This document shows positions 1-7,388 of a stretch of 55,336 bases of DNA, in pieces. Both the position numbers and the translations under genes were made by a program. Source of the stretch: CAYOHY01 sp964403885 (lineage in GTDB: Bacteria; Actinomycetota; Coriobacteriia; Anaerosomatales; PHET01); contig CAYOHY010000009.1 of assembly GCA_964403885.1 (NCBI GenBank), positions 1 through 55,336 on the forward strand. Reading direction: 5' to 3'. Below the pieces are notes generated by a model. That model was not told where the DNA came from. It did no database searches and was given only the letters and a program-made list of their open reading frames with translations. Within the stretch, counting starts at the first letter, position 1, and every line of letters starts with the position of its first letter.

Positions 1-2
1 CC

Positions 3-551
3 GCGATCGACAAGGCGTTTGGGGCCGGAGCGGACGCCGCGAACTTCGAAGAGGTCGTGTACGAGGGGTACGGCGCCGCGGGTGTCGCGATCTACGTCGA
101 GGCGCTCACCGATAACCGCAACCGCACGGCAGCTGACGTGCGCGCGGCGTTCACGCGCGCCGGCGGCAACCTTGGGGCCACGGGTTCGGTGGCGTTCCAG
201 TTCGAGCGCAAGGGTGAGATCACCGTCGAGAAGACCGACTCGTTCGATGAGGACGAGATGATGATGCTCGTGGCGGACGCCGGCGGCGAGGACATGGAGG
301 TCGGCGACGAAGAGGTGCTCGTCTCGACCGCGCCGGCCGACCTGATGGCCGTCAGTAGGGCGCTTGAGGCTGCCGGCGTGCAGGTGAAGGGCGCCGAGCT
401 CGTGATGGAGCCGGTCAACACGACGGTCGTATCCGTCGAGGATGCCAAGAAGGTGCTGCGCCTCATCGACAAGCTCGAGGAGAGCGACGACATCCAAAAC
501 GTCTACCACTCCATGGAGCTCACCGACGAGATCGCGGCCGCGCTGGACTAG
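3..551 (+). CDS. yebC: YebC/TACO1 family protein, 5' end cut by window
   Basis: The visible 182 residues are the middle and C-terminal domains of a YebC/TACO1 protein; the N-terminal domain lies before the window. Diagnostic stretches are FEEVVYEGYGAAGVA, the acidic MMMLVADAGGEDMEV segment and the closing VYHSMELTDEIAAALD. The family was annotated as transcriptional regulators, and recent work on some members shows they act on ribosomes at proline-rich stall sites; which applies here is not visible. It sits directly upstream of ruvCAB, a neighbourhood common to many bacteria. A strong terminator at 579-608 separates it from ruvC, so the two are probably separate transcripts. Confidence 0.95.
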   Translation, partial: AIDKAFGAGADAANFEEVVYEGYGAAGVAIYVEALTDNRNRTAADVRAAFTRAGGNLGATGSVAFQFERKGEITVEKTDSFDEDEMMMLVADAGGEDMEVGDEEVLVSTAPADLMAVSRALEAAGVQVKGAELVMEPVNTTVVSVEDAKKVLRLIDKLEESDDIQNVYHSMELTDEIAAALD

Positions 552-578
552 GGCGCGCGGGCAGGCAGGCATGATCAC

Positions 579-608
579 GCGAGGCGGTGCCACATGGCGC
601 CGCCTCGC
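579..608 (+). terminator. Rho-independent-type terminator of yebC
   Basis: A 13-bp inverted repeat (579-591 with 596-608, one G-T wobble) with the tetraloop ACAT is followed by TGTTCTG. It lies 27 bases after the yebC stop, before the ruvC promoter. The T tract is short, as in many high-GC bacteria. Confidence 0.8.
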
Positions 609-649
609 TGTTCTGTGAGGGGGGGCGCCGTCGCCTTTCTGGCATCACC

Positions 650-678
650 TTTACCATGTCAGGGGTGTGCGCTACCCT
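650..678 (+). promoter_or_regulatory. Promoter of ruvCAB
   Basis: TTTACC (650-655) and TACCCT (673-678) are spaced 17 bp, a reasonable vegetative sigma factor promoter. The predicted start of transcription falls about 7 bases after 678, inside the LexA-like palindrome. Confidence 0.55.
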
Positions 679-691
679 GAACATATGTTCG
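678..691 (+). promoter_or_regulatory. LexA/SOS box in front of ruvCAB
   Basis: The 14 bases TGAACATATGTTCG hold the perfect palindrome GAAC-ATAT-GTTC (679-690), matching the Gram-positive and actinobacterial LexA operator core GAAC-N4-GTTC. It abuts the -10 box and overlaps the expected transcription start, where bound LexA would block polymerase. ruv genes are SOS genes in several bacteria. It also argues against the ATG at 685 as the ruvC start, because that codon lies inside the operator. Confidence 0.8.
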
Positions 692-720
692 ATTCGAGGT
701 CGCAAGGAGGCCTGGGGCGC

Positions 721-1224
721 GTGATCATCCTCGGCATCGACCCCGGCTTGGCGAACACCGGCTGGGGGGTCATCGAGCGTGACGGCGCGCGTTGTCGCTG
801 CCTTGCCTACGGCTGCATCAAGACCGAGGCCGGTACCGAGGTGAGCCAGCGCCTGCGACTGATCCACGATGGGGTCGCCGAGGTGGTCGGCCGCTATCGG
901 CCCGCGGAGTGTGCCGTTGAGAGCGTCTTCTTCGGCACCAACGCCAAGAGTGCGTTCGCGACAGGGCAGGCCAGAGGGGTGGCACTGCTTGCCACGAGCG
1001 ACGCCCGCCTGCCGCTGGGGGAGTACTCGCCGGCCCAGATCAAGAGCGCGATAACGGGCTCGGGCTCTGCCGACAAGAGACAGGTCACCTACATGGTTCG
1101 TACGATGCTTCAGCTTGATCATGATCCGCATCCGGATCACGCCGCCGATGCGTTGGCTACCGCCATCTGTCATGCGCATCTCCGGGACCGTGCTGCGCTG
1201 GTCGCCAAGGCGGTGCAGCGATGA
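721..1224 (+). CDS. ruvC: Holliday junction endonuclease RuvC
   Basis: RuvC resolves Holliday junctions as a dimer, working with RuvAB in recombinational repair. The GTG at 721 is chosen because AAGGAGG lies 10 bases upstream and the product then begins MIILGIDPG, giving the usual length of 167 residues. Catalytic acidic residues are visible as D7, E67 (AVESVFF) and D143 (HAADALATA). The fourth metal-site position is His140, as in Thermus RuvC, rather than the Asp of E. coli. An upstream in-frame ATG at 685 would lie in the LexA box. The stop overlaps the ruvA start (ATGA), implying translational coupling. Confidence 0.96.
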   Translation: MIILGIDPGLANTGWGVIERDGARCRCLAYGCIKTEAGTEVSQRLRLIHDGVAEVVGRYRPAECAVESVFFGTNAKSAFATGQARGVALLATSDARLPLGEYSPAQIKSAITGSGSADKRQVTYMVRTMLQLDHDPHPDHAADALATAICHAHLRDRAALVAKAVQR

Positions 1225-1802
1225 TCGCGTTTCTGACCGGCCGGGTCGCCGCGAAGTCCGGGGCGTTCTGCCTGTTGGATGTGGGTGGCGTGGGCTACCG
1301 GCTGGCGATGAGCACGCCGTCGCTTTCCGCCCTGCCCGCCGAGGGTGATGAGGTGACCATCTTCACCCACCTGCACGTGCGCGAGGACGAGCTGTCGCTC
1401 TTCGGCTTCGAGAGCCCCGAGGAGCAGGCCACGTTCGAGGCGCTGATCTCCGTGAGCGGGGTCGGCCCCAAGGTCGCCCTCGCGACACTGTCGACCCTCA
1501 GCCCGGACGAGTTGGCAGCCGCTGTCGCTGCCCAAGATGTGTCCGCGGTCTCGCGCGTGCCGGGTATCGGCAAGAAGACCGCCCAGCGCATCATCATCGA
1601 CCTGACCGACAAGGTGGGTCCGTCCGTGCCCGGTGCGGCCGGTGGCGGTCGAGCGGGCTCGGCGATGGCGGAGGCGACCGATGCGCTGATGGCGATGGGC
1701 TTCTCCGCTGCCGAGGCGGCGGCCGCCCTCAAGGGTGCCGATGCCGCTGATGCCGGTGCGCTTCTGAAGTACGCGCTGAAGAGACTTGGGGGCGGCTCGT
1801 GA
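1221..1802 (+). CDS. ruvA: Holliday junction branch migration protein RuvA
   Basis: RuvA binds the four-way junction as a tetramer and loads the RuvB motor. The 193 residues show the N-terminal OB fold (MIAFLTGRVAAKSG), two helix-hairpin-helix motifs (ISVSGVGPKVAL and VSRVPGIGKKTAQRI) and, after a Gly/Ala-rich linker, the small UBA-like domain III that contacts RuvB (ATDALMAMGFSAAEAAAAL). Length is normal. It overlaps ruvC by ATGA at the start and ruvB by GTGA at the end, so ruvC-ruvA-ruvB is a tightly coupled operon under the SOS-type promoter at 650-691. Confidence 0.97.
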   Translation: MIAFLTGRVAAKSGAFCLLDVGGVGYRLAMSTPSLSALPAEGDEVTIFTHLHVREDELSLFGFESPEEQATFEALISVSGVGPKVALATLSTLSPDELAAAVAAQDVSAVSRVPGIGKKTAQRIIIDLTDKVGPSVPGAAGGGRAGSAMAEATDALMAMGFSAAEAAAALKGADAADAGALLKYALKRLGGGS

Positions 1803-2866
1803 GCACGCTGTGGGAGGCGGGAGACGCGGGTCATAGCGAGGACGTCGATCGGCTGGTCAGCGCCGGCTTCACGGAAGACGACCTGGAGATCGATCGAAGC
1901 CTCAGGCCCAAGCGGCTTGACGAGTATCTGGGGCAGTCGCGCGTCAAGGAGAACCTCTCGGTACTCATCGAGGCGGCACGCCAGCGTGACGAGCCCCTCG
2001 ATCACATCTTGCTGTCGGGACCTCCCGGCCTGGGCAAGACCACGCTGGCGGCCGTGATCGCTACCGAGCTCGGGGTGCGCCTCAAGACCACCAGCGGGCC
2101 GGCGATCGAGCGCGCCGGTGACTTGGCTGCGATTCTGACCAATCTCGAGGAGCGTGACGTCCTCTTCATCGATGAGATCCATCGTCTGAATCGCGCCGTC
2201 GAAGAGGTGCTGTATCCCGCGATGGAGGACTTCACCCTCGACATCATCATCGGGCAGGGACCGGCGGCGCGCTCCGTGCGCCTCGACCTGCCGCGCTTCA
2301 CCTTGGTGGGCGCTACCACGCGAACAGGGCTGCTCACCGGGCCGCTGCGTGACCGCTTCGGCATGGCCTTCAGGCTCGACTACTACTCAGCTGATGAGCT
2401 GAGCGCCATCATCGCTCGCTCTGCGGGAATCTTGGGGGTCGACATCGACGGGGAGGGCGCGAGCGAGATTGCTCGTCGCAGCCGCGGCACCCCGCGTTTG
2501 GCCAATCGTCTGCTCAAGCGCGTGCGAGACTACTCGCAGGTCCGGTGTGAGGGCGCCATAACCGAGGACGTAGCGGCAGAGGCCCTGGCCTTCTTCGAGG
2601 TCGACCATCTGGGCTTGGACTGGATGGACGTCAAGATCCTGAGCACGCTCGCGGACACGTTCTCGGGTCGGCCGGTGGGCCTCAACACGCTCGCGAGCGC
2701 GACGGGCGAGGAGGCCGACACGCTCGAGGACGTCTACGAGCCCTACCTGCTCCAACTGGGTCTGATCGTGCGGACGCCGAGGGGTCGGCAGGCCACCCAC
2801 CGCGCGTACGAGCACCTCGGGCTCACCCCTCCGGCCGCCGCTCCCGACCAGGCGGGCCTCTTCTAG
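1799..2866 (+). CDS. ruvB: Holliday junction branch migration helicase RuvB
   Basis: RuvB is the hexameric AAA+ ATPase that drives branch migration with RuvA. The 355-residue product has Walker A GPPGLGKT (74-81), Walker B FIDEIHRL (Asp125-Glu126), the sensor and hairpin region GATTRTGLLTGPLRDRFG, and a C-terminal winged helix that binds DNA. A roughly 25-residue N-terminal extension precedes the conserved LRPKRLDEYLGQ, as in many Actinobacteria. The GTG start overlaps the ruvA stop. It is the last gene of the operon; the next gene starts 39 bases later with its own ribosome-binding site. Confidence 0.97.
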   Translation: MSTLWEAGDAGHSEDVDRLVSAGFTEDDLEIDRSLRPKRLDEYLGQSRVKENLSVLIEAARQRDEPLDHILLSGPPGLGKTTLAAVIATELGVRLKTTSGPAIERAGDLAAILTNLEERDVLFIDEIHRLNRAVEEVLYPAMEDFTLDIIIGQGPAARSVRLDLPRFTLVGATTRTGLLTGPLRDRFGMAFRLDYYSADELSAIIARSAGILGVDIDGEGASEIARRSRGTPRLANRLLKRVRDYSQVRCEGAITEDVAAEALAFFEVDHLGLDWMDVKILSTLADTFSGRPVGLNTLASATGEEADTLEDVYEPYLLQLGLIVRTPRGRQATHRAYEHLGLTPPAAAPDQAGLF

Positions 2867-2904
2867 GTTATCCTCTGGTCTTCCCGTGGACAGGAGCACC
2901 GGAC

Positions 2905-3297
2905 GTGACCGACGAGAACAACGCCGCCGATACGCGCGGGGAGGACGAGCCCCGCACAGAGGATGACGCCGTCAGCCGGTCGAGGCTCGAGGCCGAGCTC
3001 TCGCGCGGCGAGTTGGGTGAGCTGCCCCCGAATCAGCCCAAAGGCATTCTGGGTGACCGCGGATTCGACATCTACGCCGTCGACACGTTCGAGCCAGATC
3101 TCAATGCGGGCGTGTCGCAGGAGCTCGACGCCCCGGTTGTATGGCTGGGGATCATCTTGGCGTATCTGGTCTTCTTCCCGGTGGCGTTTTGGCTTCTGTG
3201 GCGCTCTCCGCTCTTCACGCTCAGGCAGAAACAGGTCGTCAGCGTGATAGGCGGAGTGGGCGTTTTGGCGGTCGCCACGTACGCCGTTTTGACCTAA
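2905..3297 (+). CDS. Small membrane protein of unknown function, two helices
   Basis: I do not recognise this 130-residue protein. About 75 N-terminal residues are acidic and probably cytosolic. Two hydrophobic segments follow, around residues 77-98 (VVWLGIILAYLVFFPVAFWLL) and 110-128 (VVSVIGGVGVLAVATYAVL), joined by a basic loop (RSPLFTLRQKQ). The GTG start is preceded by CAGGAG at suitable spacing. It sits between ruvB and a cold-shock gene and may be cotranscribed with ruvB (39-base gap). Codon use matches the neighbours, so it is likely a real gene restricted to the lineage. Confidence 0.8.
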   Translation: MTDENNAADTRGEDEPRTEDDAVSRSRLEAELSRGELGELPPNQPKGILGDRGFDIYAVDTFEPDLNAGVSQELDAPVVWLGIILAYLVFFPVAFWLLWRSPLFTLRQKQVVSVIGGVGVLAVATYAVLT

Positions 3298-3306
3298 AGG
3301 GAAATC

Positions 3307-3335
3307 TCGACAACGGCATTGCATTCGCTCATACT
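3307..3335 (+). promoter_or_regulatory. Promoter and long leader of first cold-shock gene
   Basis: TCGACA (3307-3312) and CATACT (3330-3335) have 17-bp spacing. The resulting leader of about 110 bases before the ATG at 3451 is unusually long for this compact genome and contains GC-rich inverted repeats, including GCCCC-ACA-GGGG next to the ribosome-binding region. Long structured leaders are typical of cspA-type genes; thermosensing here is inference. Confidence 0.5.
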
Positions 3336-3450
3336 CGTCCGTGGAGTCGAAGGCGGCTCCATGGTGTGCGGCGTGGTTTCGCGTTGGCAACCAGCGCGAG
3401 GTCGCGCCGCGTTTGTTTGCCCCACAGGGGGGCGGAAAGTAGGGTTTAGT

Positions 3451-3654
3451 ATGGCTACCGGTACCGTCAAGTGGTTCAACCCGGACAAGGGCTACGGCTT
3501 CATCGAGCAGGAGGGTGGCGAGGACCTCTTCGTCCACTTCAGCGAGATCCAGGGCGACGGCTTCAAGACCCTCGACGAGGGCCAGGCTGTTGAGTTCGAC
3601 GTCACCACTGGTCGCAACGGCAAGAACCAGGCGTCGAACGTCCGCAAGCTCTAA
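3451..3654 (+). CDS. Cold-shock protein (CspA family), copy 1
   Basis: A 67-residue single cold-shock domain. It carries both RNA-binding motifs, KGYGFI (RNP1) and DLFVHF (RNP2), and starts MATGTVKWFN. Such proteins bind single-stranded RNA or DNA and melt secondary structure in cold or stationary phase. The ATG at 3451 is chosen because the domain begins there; the frame is open upstream but that part is leader. It is closely similar to the second copy at 12056-12259, differing in the middle (EQEGGED against SREDGDD) and at the end. A strong terminator at 3680-3711 follows. Confidence 0.95.
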   Translation: MATGTVKWFNPDKGYGFIEQEGGEDLFVHFSEIQGDGFKTLDEGQAVEFDVTTGRNGKNQASNVRKL

Positions 3655-3679
3655 GCTGCGAACCGCAAAGACGTTCTCG

Positions 3680-3711
3680 AAGGGAGCGGCTCCTCATGGG
3701 GTCGCTCCCTT
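3680..3711 (+). terminator. Terminator of cold-shock gene 1
   Basis: AAGGGAGCG (3680-3688) pairs with CGCTCCCTT (3703-3711). The helix continues inward through CTCC/GGGG (3690-3693 with 3698-3701) to a TCAT loop, giving about 14 bp. A short TTTGCGT tail follows. The hairpin overlaps the first possible start of the next frame (3696), so that gene probably starts further on. Confidence 0.8.
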
Positions 3712-3773
3712 TGCGTATCATTCAACGCGCAATCGCTGTGCGCGTGTATGGGGATGGGTGGGAGGCGCCGTAC

Positions 3774-4886
3774 TTGCCCAAAGTCGAATTCCGTGGCTCT
3801 GCTCTCCGTGTGACTCCGCTGTGGGCCCGAGTGGACCAGAATCGTGTGAAGCTCGCCCTTTTCGTCGTGCTGTTCGTGGTGGGCTCGGCGGTGCTGATCG
3901 ATACCGCTCTCATCGCGGTTCCCGGCAGCCTGCTGAGTCTCGCGTTCGCGCAGGACACGAGCCGGTGGTTCGGCGTGCAGTGGATGGTCTACGTGGTGGG
4001 GCTGGGGGCGTTGTTCGCGCTCGGGGCACTGATCTGCGCCGTTCAGCTGTCGAACGCCGAGCACTGGGTGAGAAGCCGCTTCGCCGGCCGAGACGTCGCC
4101 TCCGACGAGCTGCCTGACCTGAAGAGCGCGCTGGCCGACATGGCGCTCGCAGCAGGCATGAGCGCTCCGCCACGGTTGATGGTGCTCGAGGCACCGTCAG
4201 ACAGCATCAATGCGATGGCGATCGGCACCACTCGCAAAGCCCCGGTGATCGGGGTGACCCGCCGGTTCTGTTCGGACCTCACGTTGGATCAGCAACGCGC
4301 CGTGATCGCCGCGTTGACGGCGCGCATCGTGTCCGGGGACATCATGTTCGCGACGGCACTTGCGTCTCTGATGGGCCCGCTAAAGGCGATCCGCGAGGCC
4401 CATAAGACTCTCGGCTCGGACGTTGCCACGTCGACGGACGGGTGTGCGGGGCCGGGCTGCGGCGATCCCGGCTGCACGGACGTGGGCTGCTCGGACGGGT
4501 GCCTCGACGGATTCGACTCGGACGGCTGTGGCGGGTTGGTCGCCGTGGTGCTGTTCGTGATGCTCGTCATCGCGATCACCTACGCGGCGGTTGTCTCGGC
4601 TGCGTGGCTCGTGACGCTGTGGGGGCGGCTTCTCAACCGGACCGGCTACGAGAAGGCCGACGCCGAAGGGATGCTCCTGTTGAAGGACCCCGAGGCGATG
4701 CTCAGCGCCCTGCGCCACGCGGTGACGACGTCGAATGCGGTTGGGGACGGCGACAGAAGCTACGACGGCATCTTCTACGCGGCGACGAGCGGGACACCCA
4801 CCATCGAGCGCTCGGAGCGTCGCCGCTACGACAGGCTGCGCGAGGTGTTGGGTACCGACGGCCTGTCTGCGCCGCCGCTCGGCTAG
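3774..4886 (+). CDS. M48-like membrane protein with lost zinc-protease motif
   Basis: The fold signature is that of HtpX/M48 membrane metallopeptidases: two N-terminal membrane helices, a MLVLEAPSDSINAMAIG-like strand segment, PVIGVTRRF, another hydrophobic segment near residue 260, and YEKADAEGMLLLKDPEAML near 292-310. The zinc motif HELAH is replaced by A-L-T-A-R in VIAALTARIVSGDI (about 177-190), and the expected Glu of the later R-E-x-x-A-D motif is Tyr. It therefore looks like a pseudopeptidase. A Cys-rich insert (Cys 224, 229, 234, 239, 243, 252) precedes the third helix. The TTG at 3774 has GGGAGG nearby; an ATG at 3696 lies in a terminator. Family 0.85 sure, start 0.5. Confidence 0.8.
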   Translation: MPKVEFRGSALRVTPLWARVDQNRVKLALFVVLFVVGSAVLIDTALIAVPGSLLSLAFAQDTSRWFGVQWMVYVVGLGALFALGALICAVQLSNAEHWVRSRFAGRDVASDELPDLKSALADMALAAGMSAPPRLMVLEAPSDSINAMAIGTTRKAPVIGVTRRFCSDLTLDQQRAVIAALTARIVSGDIMFATALASLMGPLKAIREAHKTLGSDVATSTDGCAGPGCGDPGCTDVGCSDGCLDGFDSDGCGGLVAVVLFVMLVIAITYAAVVSAAWLVTLWGRLLNRTGYEKADAEGMLLLKDPEAMLSALRHAVTTSNAVGDGDRSYDGIFYAATSGTPTIERSERRRYDRLREVLGTDGLSAPPLG

Positions 4887-4956
4887 GCCGCTCCACTGAC
4901 CGTCGCACTGCCTCCGCTCACCTGTGCGGAGCTGACGCGATGACATTGGTAAGGGG

Positions 4957-4962
4957 TACCAT
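4957..4962 (+). promoter_or_regulatory. -10 box of a probably leaderless gene
   Basis: TACCAT ends six bases before the ATG at 4969, so transcription would start at or next to the start codon. No ribosome-binding sequence is present. CTGACG upstream is a poor -35 match. Confidence 0.45.
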
Positions 4963-4968
4963 CGTGGC

Positions 4969-5352
4969 ATGGATACGATAAGTCTCTACCTCATAGCAGC
5001 AGCGTTCGGCCTCCACGGCATCGGCATGCTGGGATCGGCCCTCACGCTGCCCCTGGCCATCCAGAAGTCCGAGAAGGGCTTTGGCCATTCCTGGCTGCTG
5101 GCGCGCTTTGGCACTCAGGTGGAAGCCGTTGCGGGCTCGATCATCTGGGGTCTTGCCGGTATCGGGTTCTTGGTAGCCGGCATCGGACTGGCGCTGGGAG
5201 CGTCGTGGTGGGAGATGGGCGCGTGGCTTGGTGCGCCGATGACCATCATCGCGATCGTGCTGTGGTTTGGCGCCGTGCCGATGGGGACGTACGTGGGCGG
5301 CGTGCTTGCGGCGCTCACGCTGGGCGCGCTGGTCTACTTCCAGACGCGATAG
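4969..5352 (+). CDS. Four-helix integral membrane protein, unknown function
   Basis: A 127-residue, strongly hydrophobic protein with four predicted membrane helices, roughly residues 5-27, 53-76, 82-103 and 105-123. Polar features are few: the loop QKSEKGFGHSWLLARFGTQ between helices 1 and 2, and a Trp-Trp pair after helix 2. I recognise no family. The gene appears leaderless, with the -10 box TACCAT six bases upstream of ATG. It stands alone after the M48-like gene and shortly before the SDR gene. A functional link to the SDR protein is possible but unsupported. Confidence 0.8.
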   Translation: MDTISLYLIAAAFGLHGIGMLGSALTLPLAIQKSEKGFGHSWLLARFGTQVEAVAGSIIWGLAGIGFLVAGIGLALGASWWEMGAWLGAPMTIIAIVLWFGAVPMGTYVGGVLAALTLGALVYFQTR

Positions 5353-5403
5353 CCCCACTCGGGTACCAACTTGTCGGGACCGTATTCCGACCTGGAGGTG
5401 CGT

Positions 5404-6933
5404 GTGGCCACATCGCACGATCGAACCGACCGCGGGCTCGTGCTTGTCACCGGGGCCAGCGGCTACATCGGATCGCATGCAGCCAGCGCGTTCGTCGACG
5501 CAGGGTGGCGCGTCCGAGCATCCGCGCGTGCGGTGAGTCGGATTCCCTCAGATGTGCGCGAGCGGGTCGACGAGGTCGTCTCGGCGGACGCGTTCGATCC
5601 CGTCGCGGTGCGCGAGTCGCTCGAGGGCGCGAGCGTCGCGCTCTACCTCATCCACACCCTGGGGGCCGGACCCGAGTACGCGGAGCGCGATCGGCGGGCG
5701 GCTGAGATCTTCGCCGCCGCGGCCGCCGACGCCGGCGTCGAGCGCATCGTGTACCTCGGCGGCTTGGGACGCAACGCAGGGGGGTTGTCAGAGCACCTCG
5801 CCAGCCGCCAAGAGGTGGGTCGGGTGCTCGCGTCGCGAGGTGTGCCTGTGATCGAGCTGCGCGCGTCGATCGTCATCGGCGGCGGCTCCACGAGCTTCGA
5901 GATGATCCGCAACCTGGTCGAGAAGTTGCCCGTCATGACCACGCCTCGGTGGGTACGGATGGATGCCCAGCCGATCGCCGTGGCCGACGTGACCGCCTAC
6001 CTCATCGCTGTTGCCGAGTGTGCGCTGCCTGCCGAGGACCATCGCGTCTACGAGATAGGCGGGGCCGACGTGGTCACCTATGGAGACCTGTTGCGCCTCT
6101 ACGGGCGTATCCGCGGGCTCAAGCGCCTCGTCATACCGGTGCCGTTCCTCTCGCCGAGGCTGTCCGGCTGGTGGTTGTACCTCTTCACGCCGCGACAGGC
6201 CACCGTGGGCAGGCAGCTCGCTGAATCGCTTCGCTATCCCACTGCGGTGACCGACGACTCTGCACGCATCGACTTCCCGTGGATCGTCCCGGTGGGCGCG
6301 GTACAGGCGGTCGAGGACGCGTTGAACGAGGAGGCGCGGCGGCTGGCTCAGACGCGCTGGAGCCGAGAGCTCTCGGGAGCACCCAATCCGGCGCACGCGA
6401 CGGTGGGCGGCTGCTACATCGACTCGCGATGCATCCGGACGGCCTGCCCGCCCGAGGCCGCGTTCGATCCGATCGCGTGCATCGGCGGAGAGAACGGGTG
6501 GTACGCGTTCGACACCCTGTGGGACATCCGGGGCTTCTTGGATCTGTTGGTGGGGGGACCGGGGCACCGCAGGGGACGGCGAGATCAGTACGCGCTGATC
6601 GAGGGTGACTACCTCGAGTGGTGGCGGGTGGAGCGGGTCGAGGCGCCCACGCTGCTGCGTCTCCACGCCGAGATGCGCATGCCGGGAGAGGGATGGCTGC
6701 AGTACGAGCTGGACGCCGATGACCACGGAACGGTCATCAGGCAGACCGCCATCTTCAATCCCAAAGGCGTGTGGGGCAAGCTCTATTGGTACGCTGTGCT
6801 TCCGTTCCATCACTTCGTGTTCAACGGCACGCTGGCGGGCATCAACCGCGAGTGCACAGCGCTCGTCGAGGGGCCGGACACGTGTCCGTTGCCGGGGGAG
6901 TGGGCGCGACAGGCGGCGACCCGTGAGCCGTAG
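5404..6933 (+). CDS. NAD(P)-binding SDR with C-terminal DUF2867 domain
   Basis: The N-terminal 300 residues are an atypical short-chain dehydrogenase (NmrA/SDR_a5 type) with nucleotide-binding TGASGYIG (16-23), the YLIHTLGAGPEY segment, and VERIVYLGGLG. The C-terminal part (about 320-480) matches the DUF2867 type often fused to it, with WYAFDTLWDIRGFLDLLVGG, WLQYELDADDHGTVIRQTAIF and GVWGKLYWYAVLPFHHFVF. Substrate unknown. Several starts are possible: TTG 5371, GTG 5398 and GTG 5404. The last is chosen because GGAGG precedes it and the product then begins just before the nucleotide-binding strand. The gene ends 14 bases before the next one. Confidence 0.88.
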   Translation: MATSHDRTDRGLVLVTGASGYIGSHAASAFVDAGWRVRASARAVSRIPSDVRERVDEVVSADAFDPVAVRESLEGASVALYLIHTLGAGPEYAERDRRAAEIFAAAAADAGVERIVYLGGLGRNAGGLSEHLASRQEVGRVLASRGVPVIELRASIVIGGGSTSFEMIRNLVEKLPVMTTPRWVRMDAQPIAVADVTAYLIAVAECALPAEDHRVYEIGGADVVTYGDLLRLYGRIRGLKRLVIPVPFLSPRLSGWWLYLFTPRQATVGRQLAESLRYPTAVTDDSARIDFPWIVPVGAVQAVEDALNEEARRLAQTRWSRELSGAPNPAHATVGGCYIDSRCIRTACPPEAAFDPIACIGGENGWYAFDTLWDIRGFLDLLVGGPGHRRGRRDQYALIEGDYLEWWRVERVEAPTLLRLHAEMRMPGEGWLQYELDADDHGTVIRQTAIFNPKGVWGKLYWYAVLPFHHFVFNGTLAGINRECTALVEGPDTCPLPGEWARQAATREP

Positions 6934-6947
6934 GGAGGCGTAGCCGG

Positions 6948-7304
6948 GTGCAGTATCAGAACGACTACGTGCTCAGGCTCATCGAACAGATGGGGTCGCT
7001 CATCCGCCGCGCATTCGAGCGCTATCGGGCTGGCGGTGACGAGGAGCCCTACGAGCTCGCCGAGCAGACCATAGGCCTCGCGATCGACATGGATCCGTCG
7101 ATCGCGGCGCGCCTCTCGCCTCAGAGCTTGGCGTCGTTGGTTGAGCTCAACAACCTGGATGATCGCGTCATCGACCTGATGGCACAGGCGCTCGAGCTCG
7201 AGGGCGAGGTCTTGCAGGGGTCCGGCGAGATGATCGACGCGGCGCTTCGGCGCGAGCAGGCGGCTGCGGTCAGGGCGCTGCTGGACCCCAGCCGCGCGAA
7301 CTGA
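6948..7304 (+). CDS. Small helical protein, DUF6483-like
   Basis: 118 residues, acidic, almost entirely helical, without signal peptide or membrane segment. The opening QNDYVLRLIEQMGSLIRRA resembles proteins grouped as DUF6483, whose function is unknown; that match is from memory and moderate. The rest looks like a helical repeat with many Leu and Glu (LAEQTIGLAIDM, LSPQSLASLVELNNLDD). The GTG start is supported by GGGAGG nine bases upstream. It follows the SDR gene by 14 bases, so the two are likely cotranscribed. A bidirectional hairpin at 7330-7365 ends the unit. Confidence 0.8.
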   Translation: MQYQNDYVLRLIEQMGSLIRRAFERYRAGGDEEPYELAEQTIGLAIDMDPSIAARLSPQSLASLVELNNLDDRVIDLMAQALELEGEVLQGSGEMIDAALRREQAAAVRALLDPSRAN

Positions 7305-7329
7305 CGGCCCATTACCGTCGTCGGGCGCA

Positions 7330-7365
7330 CAAGACGGCGCCACCCGGATGGATGACGCCGTCTTG
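7330..7365. terminator. Bidirectional terminator between convergent genes
   Basis: CAAGACGGCG (7330-7339) and CGCCGTCTTG (7356-7365) form a perfect 10-bp inverted repeat with a 16-base loop. It lies between the ends of the rightward helical-protein gene and the leftward superoxide reductase gene, so it can serve both. Confidence 0.7.
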
Positions 7366-7388
7366 GTTCTGGCGAAGTTCGAGTGAAA

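Noticed and set aside
3..551. Idea that YebC at the window edge serves the Pro-rich pilus proteins by relieving ribosome stalling
   Set aside because: Stalling needs runs such as PPP; the pilus-operon proteins have alternating Pro-x and almost no Pro-Pro-Pro, so there is no specific link.
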